Notes under the pieces: model-generated
Seen by the model: the letters and a program-made list of their open reading frames with translations, nothing else
Database searches by the model: none
Told to the model about the DNA's origin: nothing
Origin: Azolla caroliniana
Lineage: Eukaryota > Polypodiophyta
Assembly (NCBI GenBank): GCA_043228905.1
Contig: JBHGNT010000013.1
Span: 13,702,001 to 13,766,000 of the forward strand
Direction of reading: 5' to 3'
DNA: 64,000 nt
Translations under genes and position numbers: made by a program
Shown: one piece after another, positions 28,430-37,303 of the stretch
Position numbering within the stretch: position 1 is the first letter of the stretch
Layout of the letters: every line of letters starts with the position of its first letter

Positions 28430-29593
28430 ATGTCGTATGAAGAGGAGGCACCGGTCAGTTGTAAGCGCCCTCGTACAAGGTCAGTTACGAAGGTAGTACA
28501 GCAAGCGTTCATTGCGCAAGAACAGCCGGAATCAAGCACAAAGTGGTCGAAACTTCCTGACTTATCCGATCAATTACCTTCAGACGAAAAACAGACGGAA
28601 GAGGTATCGTTTTACGACATTTGGGACGATATGCCTTATACTTATTCTAAGTTCCGGGAAGGAACAGATGCGGAAGCACATGTTAGGGATTTCTTAACGA
28701 CATGGGAGATTAACCATGGAGCTCAGCGATTGTCGGCAGATGCCGAAGATAAGTCAAAAATCGCTGAGTTCGTCTTATCATTAGACGGATATTCCGCTAA
28801 TTGGTTTGCGCAGAATGGTCTTCAAGGATTTCCATCCTTTGAAGTGTTAACTAGTAAATTTTTACAATTATTTCATCAACAAATTCCGCAGAAGGATTTG
28901 ATTGCGCAATTTTATGCGCTATATCAAGAAAAAAATGAAACAGTATCTCAGTTTGTGATACGATTTCAGAACTTACAGCTTCAGATTTCAAGGCCGATTC
29001 CGGATAAGGAATTAAAAGAAGTCTTTCTAGAAGCTGTAAAAGAACCATTAAGGACGACATTGAAAGTATTCGATTTTCGAAATCAGACTATCGAACAAGT
29101 CATTGATAAAGCAATAGAAATGGGTCGACCACCGGTCAATGTTCAGAGTATGGACATGTCGGCATTACACCGTACATTACCAACAATAGAGGAGTTACAA
29201 TTTCGACAAGCAGTTCAATGCACCACTTGTTTAAATACGGGGCATTCGGCAATTGACTGTACGTTAAGAACACATTGTACAATATGTCATTCAAAATTAC
29301 ATTCCGTAGAACAATGTGAATATAATCTGCTTAATAAGACTACGGCGTCAGTACGACAAATTTTTACTGACAATGGTTACCAAAATAACACTAATCTGTT
29401 CAATGGTTATCAAAATAATAATTTTTCACAAAATCAGCAAAATGGTACAACAGAATCCGGTTCTACAGCCAAATCAGATCTTTTCACAACAAAATATGCA
29501 ACCCACTCAAGTGACTCAAGCATTTCAATCAGGTTTTGCTCAATCCAACCCACCATTCGTACAGAATCCGAATCAATATTTTCAACAAAATAA
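28430..29593 (+). CDS. Ota1 gag with two zinc knuckles
   Basis: 387 residues from ATG 28430. The capsid-like region FREGTDAEAHVRDFLTTW ... ANWFAQNG ... FLQLFHQQ is typical of Ty3/gypsy gag. Two consecutive CCHC knuckles follow: CTTCLNTGHSAIDC (near 29219) and CTICHSKLHSVEQC (near 29276). A Gln/Asn-rich stretch (NGYQNN repeats) starts after them. The sensible protein leaves this frame at about 29441, where an A-run precedes ATGGTACAACAG; the Gln/Asn-rich domain continues in the +1 frame. One extra A or a programmed +1 shift would explain this. Residues after about 337 of this frame are probably not native. Confidence 0.8.
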   Translation: MSYEEEAPVSCKRPRTRSVTKVVQQAFIAQEQPESSTKWSKLPDLSDQLPSDEKQTEEVSFYDIWDDMPYTYSKFREGTDAEAHVRDFLTTWEINHGAQRLSADAEDKSKIAEFVLSLDGYSANWFAQNGLQGFPSFEVLTSKFLQLFHQQIPQKDLIAQFYALYQEKNETVSQFVIRFQNLQLQISRPIPDKELKEVFLEAVKEPLRTTLKVFDFRNQTIEQVIDKAIEMGRPPVNVQSMDMSALHRTLPTIEELQFRQAVQCTTCLNTGHSAIDCTLRTHCTICHSKLHSVEQCEYNLLNKTTASVRQIFTDNGYQNNTNLFNGYQNNNFSQNQQNGTTESGSTAKSDLFTTKYATHSSDSSISIRFCSIQPTIRTESESIFSTK

Positions 29594-32500
29594 TCAAAGT
29601 TTCCAACAAGGTAACCCATCATTTCAAGGGTTTCAACAGAACTGTCCGAATGTGCAACCGAATTCTACATTTCAACCAAATCCGGCATTTCAACCGGGTA
29701 ATATGACTTTTCAACATAATACTCAAACCGTTCCACAAAATAATCAAATGTTTCAACAGAGTAATTTTCCGCCAAATCAGGAGTTCGGGATACCACACAA
29801 TATAGCACAACCAAATGATAATACTGAACAATTTAGGCAGAATCGGTATAAAAACAAGAGATTTTACAAACCAAAAGCTACACGTCAATACCAACAAAAC
29901 CCGAATGGTAATGAAGAGCAGCAATTTAATAACGGGCAATTTGCACATGGAGAGACCAGTGCAACATTTGTGCCCACTTGTTACATTTGTCGACAACTAG
30001 GCCATTATGCTAATCAATGTCCGGTTAAAGGAAAGGGTCCAGCAGTTAATATGGTAATACCGGAAGTTCAGCAAGTAACGACACGCAGCAAAAGCAAACA
30101 ATCAGAGTGGGAAATTCAGGAAGAAGTTCGGAAGGCGGCAAAAGAATGGGTGGATGAAGCAAATCAAAGTAATGTGAATCGAATGTTACAAGACAATAAC
30201 ATTGACCAGGACATCGCTGTACAACAGTCATTGGGGAATAAGGAACAGGAAGAAACTTGGAAACTGTTGGCTGATTGCCAAGTGTCATTGCCACTTACGG
30301 GCTTACTTAAGTTAGTACCAAGGTTTACAGAAAAAGTGGCAGCATTAATTGCATATAAAGGTTCCGAACAAATAGCAGTACACTACAATCAGCCAAGTAA
30401 TAACCCTTCGATCATGGATGAACAGAATCCGTCGATTAAGGTAATACTTTACGGGCAAGAAATCGGAAATGTGATTATAGATGGAGGCTCGAGTGTTAAT
30501 GTGATTAACAAAACTACATGTGAAAAACTGGGAATCACGGAATGGGAAGCATGTCCGTTTTGGTTACGAATGGCAGATACAAGTACGGTACGACCGATTG
30601 GTTTGCTTCGACAACTGGATGTAATAATCGGGGGACACAGTTTTCAGATTTCGGCAGTAATTTTGCAGTTAGAAACACAGGGAGCATACCCCTTGTTATT
30701 GGGGAGACCATGGTTAAAGACAGCTAATATTAAACAAAATTGGAAACAAAATGTGCTAACATTTAGGAAAGGAAAAAATAAGGTCAGGATTCCGACGCAC
30801 AACAAAGTGACAACAAGCAAACAGAGTTTACCTGTACATGCAGAAGCAGTTAATATGATGGAAGGATTGGACGAGGAAGAAGAAAGTCAGTATTTTGATG
30901 ATAATCAAAAAATCATCCCTCTATTTGAGGTAGATATTTTGCAAGCATTAACACCATATGTAGACTCACACGAAGAAGTGCCAATCGATGAGCAAACAAT
31001 GAAAGAAATACGAATGCAACAAGAAGCTACAGATAAGGAAATGAAGGTATCTCAGAGAGTGCAAGCCTCAGCATTGGAGGAGATCGATTTGGCAGGAGTA
31101 GAGGATGCTGAAAGAAAAACAGTCTTGATTGCTAGGGATTTGACGGTAAATGACAAACGGACATTAACAACATTACTATTACAATATAAAGATGTTTTTG
31201 CATGGTCGTTTGACGATATGAAAGGTTTGGATCCCGCTTTTTGTCAACATCAAATCAATTTGCATAAAGATGCAAAGCCAGTACAACAACGCAGGTACAG
31301 GTTGAATCCGAATTATGCTATCAAAGTAAAAGAAGAAATCGATAAACTCTTAAAAGTAGGATTTATTCGACCCGTCAAAAAATCAACATGGCTGAGTCCG
31401 ATAGTAGTAGTCCCGAAAAAGAATGGGAAAATTCGCGTATGTGTGGATTACAGAAAATTGAATGCAGCGACAATTACGGATGCGTTTCCGTTGCCATTCA
31501 CAGATGGGATATTAGATGCAGTAGCGGGACATGAAATTTATAGTTTCTTGGATGAGTTCAGTGGGTACAACCAAGTACGGATGAATCCGGAAGATCAGGA
31601 AAAGACAGCTTTCGTCACAGAATGGGGTGTCTTTGTGGCAGTAGTCATGATGTTCGGTTTAAAAACAGCTCCAGCTACATTTCAGCGGGTAATACAGGAA
31701 ATATTCGGGGAATATATTCCAGCTTTCATGCAGGTGTTTTTAGATGATTTTGCAGTATATAGTCGGAAAGCTGATCATTTTGAGCATTTACGGCTATGTT
31801 TAGAAAAATGTCGAAAAGGGCGTCTTAGTTTAAATCCAGCCAAATGCACATTCGGAGTAATGAGTGGTACATTACTTGGGCATATTGTCAGTCAAGAAGG
31901 GATTGCAGTGGACCCAGACAAAGTTAAAGCAATTATTGAGGCAACACCACCAACAAATGCTAAAGCTCTAAGTAGATTTTTGGGTCAAATTCGGTGGCAC
32001 AGTAGAATGATGAGATATCTAGCAGACATTGCTATTCCGTTACACACAGCAGTACACAAAGTTCCTTTTATATGGACAAGTATAGAACAAGATGCATACG
32101 AATGTCTCAAGAAGATGCTGACGAAGGTTCCGGTAGTTCAACCACCGGACTGGAACAAACCATTTCATGTTTTCGTCGATGCGTCGGACATTGCCATAGG
32201 CAGTGCTTTAATGCAATTATCCGAACCAAACTGGTATAGGCCGGTATACTATGCCAGTAGGAAACTTTCGTCGGCCGAAAGAAACTATTCAACAACTGAA
32301 AGAGAAGCTTTGGGAATGATATATAGTGTGAACAAATTTCGACATTACCTTTTGGGTAAGAAATTTACATTTCATGTGGATCATTCGGCTTTACTGTATC
32401 TAGTTTCCAAACAAGAATTGACAGGCAAGTTAGCCCGATGGACGTTATTGCTTCAAGAGTTTGAATTCGACATTATACATCGACCAGGAGCACAGCACGC

Positions 32501-33923
32501 GATTGCTGACTATCTCAGTCGGCTTGAGTCTGGAGAAGAAGCGGTTGGGGTTAAAGATGATTTTCCAGATACTCAATTATTTCGGGTTGAGGCAGTAAAA
32601 GCACATGAAGTGAATGAGGAAAAAGAGGATGAATGGATTTCCGAAATGACGATATTTCTATCAACAGGAATTCCGGCCGAACACATGTCGACAGATGAAA
32701 GAAAAAGAATTGCAGTACGAAGTCGGAATTTTTGTTTATTTAATGACATGTTGTATCATAAAGGAGCGGATGGAATATGGCGAAGGGCAGTACGAAAATT
32801 TGAAAAATCAGCCATATTAACAGAGTCACATTGTGGAATTGCTGGCGGTCATTACGCAGGAGAAGCAACAGCCAGAAAAATATGGAATAGCGGGTTATGG
32901 TGGCCAACGGTGATGAAAGATGCTAACGAATACTGTAAGAAATGCGATTTGTGTCAAAGAATGGGGCAACCAACCGAAAAGGATCGAATGCCTTTTCAAC
33001 CGGTTTTACCTCTTGAGCCATTTCAGAAATGGGGCTTAGATTTTGTTGGCCCATTCAAACCAGCAGCTGCAAGAACCGGTAATCGATATATCATAATTGC
33101 GACTGACTATTGCACAAAATGGGTTGAAGCAAAAGCTCTCAGGGACAATACAGCAGCATCCACAGCAAAATTCCTGTATGAGAATATATGGTGTCGATTC
33201 GGTTGCCCAATAGAATTGGTAAGCGATCAAGGCACTCATTTTATTAACAGGTTAATTAACGAATTAACCAATTACTATGCCGTAGTTCATAAGAAAAGTA
33301 CGCCTTACTATCCCCAAGCTAATGGATTGGCAGAATCGACAAATAAAACAATTCAAACAATTTTAAAGAAGATAGTGAATGAAAATCGTACTGATTGGGA
33401 TCAAAAGTTAAATAGTGCATTATGGGCATATCGTACTTCGTACAAAACATCCATTAAATCAACACCTTTCCGAATGGCATTCGGACTCGAAGCCGTTATG
33501 CCGATCGAATTTCAAATTCCGACACTTCGTATCCAAGCAACAAATAAGTTAAATGAAATAGAATCGGAGCAGATACACAAAGAGGCTTTATTAGTATTAG
33601 AAGAAGAACGGATTCAATCAATGTCAGCACTAGAACACAAGCAGAGACAAATCAAGGCATTCGTAAATCGACATCGAAGGAAATCGGAAGAGCAATTCGA
33701 AATTGGGAAACCGGTATTGGTATTCCAGACGAGAATGGGACTTATGCCTAGGAAACTCCGGTATAGATGGACAGGTCCAGTATGGATAATTAATAGTAAA
33801 AATGGTACGTACCAGCTGGGATCATTAACCGGAGAGGTTTTACCGAAATGGGTAAATGGATTTCGGCTTAAACCGTATTTGGGAGATATGCCGGTAAATC
33901 CGTTTATTCAAACGGAAGAGTAA
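29442..33923 (+). CDS. Ota1 pol (third zinc knuckle, protease, RT, RNase H, integrase)
   Basis: Open from 29316; the first sensible residue is near the ATG at 29442. A Gln/Asn/Phe-rich low-complexity domain of about 150 residues (SFQQGN, MFQQSN repeats) precedes a third CCHC knuckle CYICRQLGHYANQC (near 29981). Protease VIIDGGSSVNVI (near 30473) has DGG at the active site. RT: PKKNGKIRVCVDYRKLN and catalytic FLDD (31739-31750). RNase H: FVDASDIAIGSAL (32173). Integrase: zinc finger ending CKKCDLCQ, then D in LDFVGPF (33039), D in VSDQGTHF, E in GLAESTNK (33331). The C-terminus GTYQLGSLTGEVLPK is typical of OTA integrases. No premature stop. Confidence 0.88.
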   Translation: MVQQNPVLQPNQIFSQQNMQPTQVTQAFQSGFAQSNPPFVQNPNQYFQQNNQSFQQGNPSFQGFQQNCPNVQPNSTFQPNPAFQPGNMTFQHNTQTVPQNNQMFQQSNFPPNQEFGIPHNIAQPNDNTEQFRQNRYKNKRFYKPKATRQYQQNPNGNEEQQFNNGQFAHGETSATFVPTCYICRQLGHYANQCPVKGKGPAVNMVIPEVQQVTTRSKSKQSEWEIQEEVRKAAKEWVDEANQSNVNRMLQDNNIDQDIAVQQSLGNKEQEETWKLLADCQVSLPLTGLLKLVPRFTEKVAALIAYKGSEQIAVHYNQPSNNPSIMDEQNPSIKVILYGQEIGNVIIDGGSSVNVINKTTCEKLGITEWEACPFWLRMADTSTVRPIGLLRQLDVIIGGHSFQISAVILQLETQGAYPLLLGRPWLKTANIKQNWKQNVLTFRKGKNKVRIPTHNKVTTSKQSLPVHAEAVNMMEGLDEEEESQYFDDNQKIIPLFEVDILQALTPYVDSHEEVPIDEQTMKEIRMQQEATDKEMKVSQRVQASALEEIDLAGVEDAERKTVLIARDLTVNDKRTLTTLLLQYKDVFAWSFDDMKGLDPAFCQHQINLHKDAKPVQQRRYRLNPNYAIKVKEEIDKLLKVGFIRPVKKSTWLSPIVVVPKKNGKIRVCVDYRKLNAATITDAFPLPFTDGILDAVAGHEIYSFLDEFSGYNQVRMNPEDQEKTAFVTEWGVFVAVVMMFGLKTAPATFQRVIQEIFGEYIPAFMQVFLDDFAVYSRKADHFEHLRLCLEKCRKGRLSLNPAKCTFGVMSGTLLGHIVSQEGIAVDPDKVKAIIEATPPTNAKALSRFLGQIRWHSRMMRYLADIAIPLHTAVHKVPFIWTSIEQDAYECLKKMLTKVPVVQPPDWNKPFHVFVDASDIAIGSALMQLSEPNWYRPVYYASRKLSSAERNYSTTEREALGMIYSVNKFRHYLLGKKFTFHVDHSALLYLVSKQELTGKLARWTLLLQEFEFDIIHRPGAQHAIADYLSRLESGEEAVGVKDDFPDTQLFRVEAVKAHEVNEEKEDEWISEMTIFLSTGIPAEHMSTDERKRIAVRSRNFCLFNDMLYHKGADGIWRRAVRKFEKSAILTESHCGIAGGHYAGEATARKIWNSGLWWPTVMKDANEYCKKCDLCQRMGQPTEKDRMPFQPVLPLEPFQKWGLDFVGPFKPAAARTGNRYIIIATDYCTKWVEAKALRDNTAASTAKFLYENIWCRFGCPIELVSDQGTHFINRLINELTNYYAVVHKKSTPYYPQANGLAESTNKTIQTILKKIVNENRTDWDQKLNSALWAYRTSYKTSIKSTPFRMAFGLEAVMPIEFQIPTLRIQATNKLNEIESEQIHKEALLVLEEERIQSMSALEHKQRQIKAFVNRHRRKSEEQFEIGKPVLVFQTRMGLMPRKLRYRWTGPVWIINSKNGTYQLGSLTGEVLPKWVNGFRLKPYLGDMPVNPFIQTEE

Positions 33924-34136
33924 AAATAAAAAAAATAAAAAAAAATAAAAAAAAACTAACTAACTCACTCAATAGTTCTTGTCAAATGCAGAAATACAAT
34001 CTTGCCATAACAGTATGAATCGACTATAAATAGAAAGAGGAATTGCATGATTATTAGTAAGAAGTACAACCACTACACGTAGAGTGAATACTAATTAATT
34101 CCTACATTAATAGCAATTACTATTCTTTAAGTCATC
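33924..34136 (+). promoter_or_regulatory. Ota1 inter-ORF region with internal TATA box
   Basis: Follows pol with an A-rich run (33922-33955), then TATAAATAG at 34025-34033, 104 bases before the ATG of the 3' frame. The layout (A-rich block, TATA, about 100-base leader) suggests a separate promoter for the downstream frame. Confidence 0.5.
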
Positions 34137-36797
34137 ATGCATAAGTTAATATCTTTAAAGCATATTTCTGTATCGTCTGTGTCGCCAAAACAACAGAAAC
34201 GAGTGCAGATATCGAAACAGTCTGAGCCTCCTTCGTGCCCTAGTTTGCCCAAACTCTGTTTTTCTGATTTTCATCGCTACAGAAACTGTGCAGATCTGCA
34301 ACTGTCATCGACAAGTGATTCAGAACAAGGAAACACAGAAGTCATGCCGATTCCTGTATCTGAAGAACTGCGATTGTGGCTTCATGAGAGAAACTTACAA
34401 GGTTTCATCAAAGTAGCAGAAGCGGAACCTCATCCGCAGGCGGAAGAATTGGTACAACAAATAGACATCACCAAAATCACCACAAAGAAAATACGAAATG
34501 CATTACAGATGCCAAGAGGAGGCTTTGAGGCAGTTAAAAAACCTTCATCAGAAGCACTCCAATCGTATTTCGGGGAATACTCACCCTCGGCAAAAGCATA
34601 TCAAACTTATGGAGGTCGGGATGAGTTTTTTCATGAAGTGGCTAGATTTTTATTAGAGGTGGGATTTGTCAGTCCTCGTTTTTATTGTATGCCGAAAAAA
34701 AGGGCTGGGTTTATCATAGCCGCATACGAAAAAGAGGATTTCAACTGGCCACTATTGTCGGGGGAAGCTCTGAGAGAGCAACTACAAGGGGTAAAAACAG
34801 GAAAACCGATGAAGCAAATTTTTGGTCGTTGGTTATCGGTATTGTTTCCGATTCAAGAATCGGAAACTCCTGTTCAGTCAAGAAGACCACCGATAGTACA
34901 AGCACCACGAAGACACCGACAGGTAGTACATGAAGAATGGATAGAAGAAGAATCGGCACATGCCGATAATATACAAACGAATATTGCTCAGTCGGAACCA
35001 CCAAGACCAGAGAATTCCGAAAACAGGCAACCGGCAGCCGAACAAGAAACAGTTGACAATTTGATAAACAAGCAACAGCCGACAGAAAATCGACAACAAG
35101 CAGAGAAGATGCGACAAAGGACATGGATTAAACAAAAGGCTAATCGGCAATTCCAACCAGAAAACAGTGAGGGATCAGCACCGAAAAGGCAACGCACAAA
35201 TGAAAATTCGAATACGCCTGTGGTAACAGAAGTACTAAAACCAGGGAATGAGAGCGTTTCGACACAACCTCACCAAGGACAATCTTCAAAAGTAGCAATT
35301 CGGGAAGCACATGGGTACTTGGATATCCCACCAGCAGCACATGAATTAGCTGCCATTTTACAGTTCGGAACTTCATACGAACTGGTTGAATGGTTGGCTA
35401 AAAGACTGACAGAAGTATTAGAACGGCTGGCTCAAGAACATAATGACCGAATAATGATACAGAAAGCCTTATGAGGAGTGTTGGAACCTCAAGAAAAAGC
35501 AGAGATAGAGAAAATAGGCCGGAAAAGAAGTGCACAGCATAGAGGGGAGGCTATTGAAATGCCACCATTACATGAAGCACTGGTCGAAATTCATAAAGAA
35601 TATGAAACGGCACGCAAAGCAGCCAGTGATATGGCTGAAAGATACAAAAGTGTATCAGCATCGGCGGAGGTGCTGAAACATCAGTTTTGTAACATACAGG
35701 CAGAAAATAAAGAACTAAAGGAAAGTCTAAACAAATGGGAAACACAGGCACGGCTTATGGTGTCGGAGTCAGAATGGCAGCAGAAATTGGAGGACGCTGA
35801 GAAAGCACGTCAAGCAGAAACAACAAGGGCCAACAATGCTGTATTTCGAACTACAGAATTAGAAAAACAAATAGAAACCATTCAGAATGGTCAATACAAA
35901 GTTCTCGAAGAAAAAAATCAAGTAATAAACGAATTACAGAAAAATCTAGAAGAAGCTAAGACGGCCAATCATACATATACCGAACAAATTGAAGAATTCG
36001 AAAGGTATATAGTGTCACAGGAAAGTCAATTGACAGAAAAAGAGCGGAGTCTTGAAGAAGTCAACAGAAGAATGACGGAACAGCAGGAGGAATGGAGTAA
36101 AGAGAAATCGGCATTCGAACAACAACTGGACGAAATTCGGAAGATATCGGAACAAAGACGGCTGGATATATATGTAGTCGAATCCAAACTAATGCGAGCT
36201 GAAAGTGAGAACCGAACCACTATTACGGATTTACAGAAAGAGTTGCAGACCGCCCAATACGTCGCAAGCATCACTAGGGACAAAGTGCAGCACATCATAG
36301 GGAAACATCGAAACCTAGCAAAGAAAATGATCGATGAATCCCTTGCGCAAGGATGGAAGTTATGGACAGCACAAGCGGCGGAATTACAGTTATTGCGTGC
36401 CGACAAAAATAACCGTCAGGTCCAAGGTGCAGGTTTTTTTAAAATGGCACAAAAGGATATTGACAATATCCAAGAGGATATCATGAAAGATATGGACGAA
36501 ATTGCGGCATTTTACAGAGAAGAAATTCAACGTATTATGCAAGAATTCGACAAAAATGATATAGGCACTTCCGTCCAGTTGGATAAAATCGAAGCCGAAA
36601 GAACCAGCAAGACTCCTGGTCTTCAAGCTTCCGGAAAAAGTGAACCACAGCAGTCAACCGAATCAAAACCTGCTCCGAAGGACGACTGTGACACAGATGA
36701 AGATGAAGAGGAAGATATAGGTGGAATACATCCAAGGCCAGATGAGCCTTCGATTTTTGATATTCTGAACGATTCGGATGAAGAGCTACAGGAATAG
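34137..36797 (+). CDS. Ota1 unrecognised 3' ORF, 886 codons with one in-frame TGA
   Basis: Two open frames, 34137-35474 (445 residues) and 35478-36797, lie in the same register and are separated by a single TGA (35472-35474), so they were probably one protein. Part 1: Ser-rich N-terminus, a possibly globular region of about residues 75-245 (LRLWLHERNLQGFIKVAE, FFHEVARFLLEVGFVSPRF, FGRWLSVLFPI), then a Gln/Glu/Arg-rich disordered part with basic clusters PRRHRQ and APKRQR. Part 2: about 300 residues of near-continuous coiled coil (ELQKNLEEAKTANHTYTEQI), then an acidic tail (CDTDEDEEEDIGG). No signal peptide, membrane segment, zinc finger or enzyme motif seen. Position matches the env-like or additional ORFs of Athila/Tat elements, but I recognise no homology. 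Confidence 0.7.
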
Positions 36798-36841
36798 GCG
36801 TGGGTTCGCTGGACAAGGTCCTGGCCCACGGACGTGCCAAG
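36798..36841 (+). other. Ota1 pre-LTR spacer, no clear polypurine tract
   Basis: Between the last stop and the 3' LTR. It can form a hairpin (GCGTGGG with CCCACG, about 36798-36832) but has no purine run next to the LTR, which is unusual for a mobile element. Confidence 0.5.
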
Positions 36842-37298
36842 TGTTACCCGGACCCGAACAGTCGGTTTTACCGAACAAGTGGGAAAGCGTCGAAAACAGA
36901 GTCGGTTCGGATCGACTGTTCGGATCAATGACTCAGCAGTAAACGAAGAGAACTAAGTTAGTTAGATAATTTTGTAAATCTTGATAGTAAGTAGGAATAG
37001 TTCTTGATGAGAAAAGACCTTCGGTATACCTATAAAAGGGAACCGAAGGCATTGTAAGAAAGGTCGTTTTATTTAGTAATATAAGTTTAAGTTAGGAATA
37101 TCTTGTACGGATTCTGTGTTCCTTCTATTGTCTATGATCTTAAGTGCAAGCTTCCTAATTTATAACTAAGTAACGATCACGGTAATTACCGATTAATATA
37201 GTATAATTCCGTTCGTAAAACACAATTCCTTGTTAGAACGTTGAGTAGCGACGTTCACTCTTCTGTATCGGTAGTAGTTAGTAATTAGCCGATTAACA
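36842..37298 (+). repeat. Ota1 3' LTR
   Basis: 457 bp, one copy of the 65-bp unit, TATA context TACCTATAAAAGGG near 37028. Confidence 0.95.
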
Positions 37299-37303
37299 GC
37301 CTT
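37299..37303 (+). repeat. Target-site duplication of Ota1, right copy (GCCTT)
   Basis: Matches 27841-27845. Confidence 0.95.

Larger units (their letters stand above)
27846..37298 (+). mobile_element. Ota1: OTA-like (Athila/Tat-related) Ty3/gypsy element with extra 3' ORF
   Basis: 9453 bp, LTRs of 525 and 457 bp, target duplication GCCTT, gag, pol and a long additional frame downstream of pol. AT-richer than the copia elements around it. Protease DGG, RT FLDD and integrase without chromodomain fit the OTA branch of Ty3/gypsy. Inserted in the C-terminal extension of Cop5. Confidence 0.92.

Noticed and set aside
34137-36797. Retroviral envelope gene
   Set aside because: Position fits, but no signal peptide, membrane segment or cysteine pattern is visible; composition is disordered plus coiled coil.
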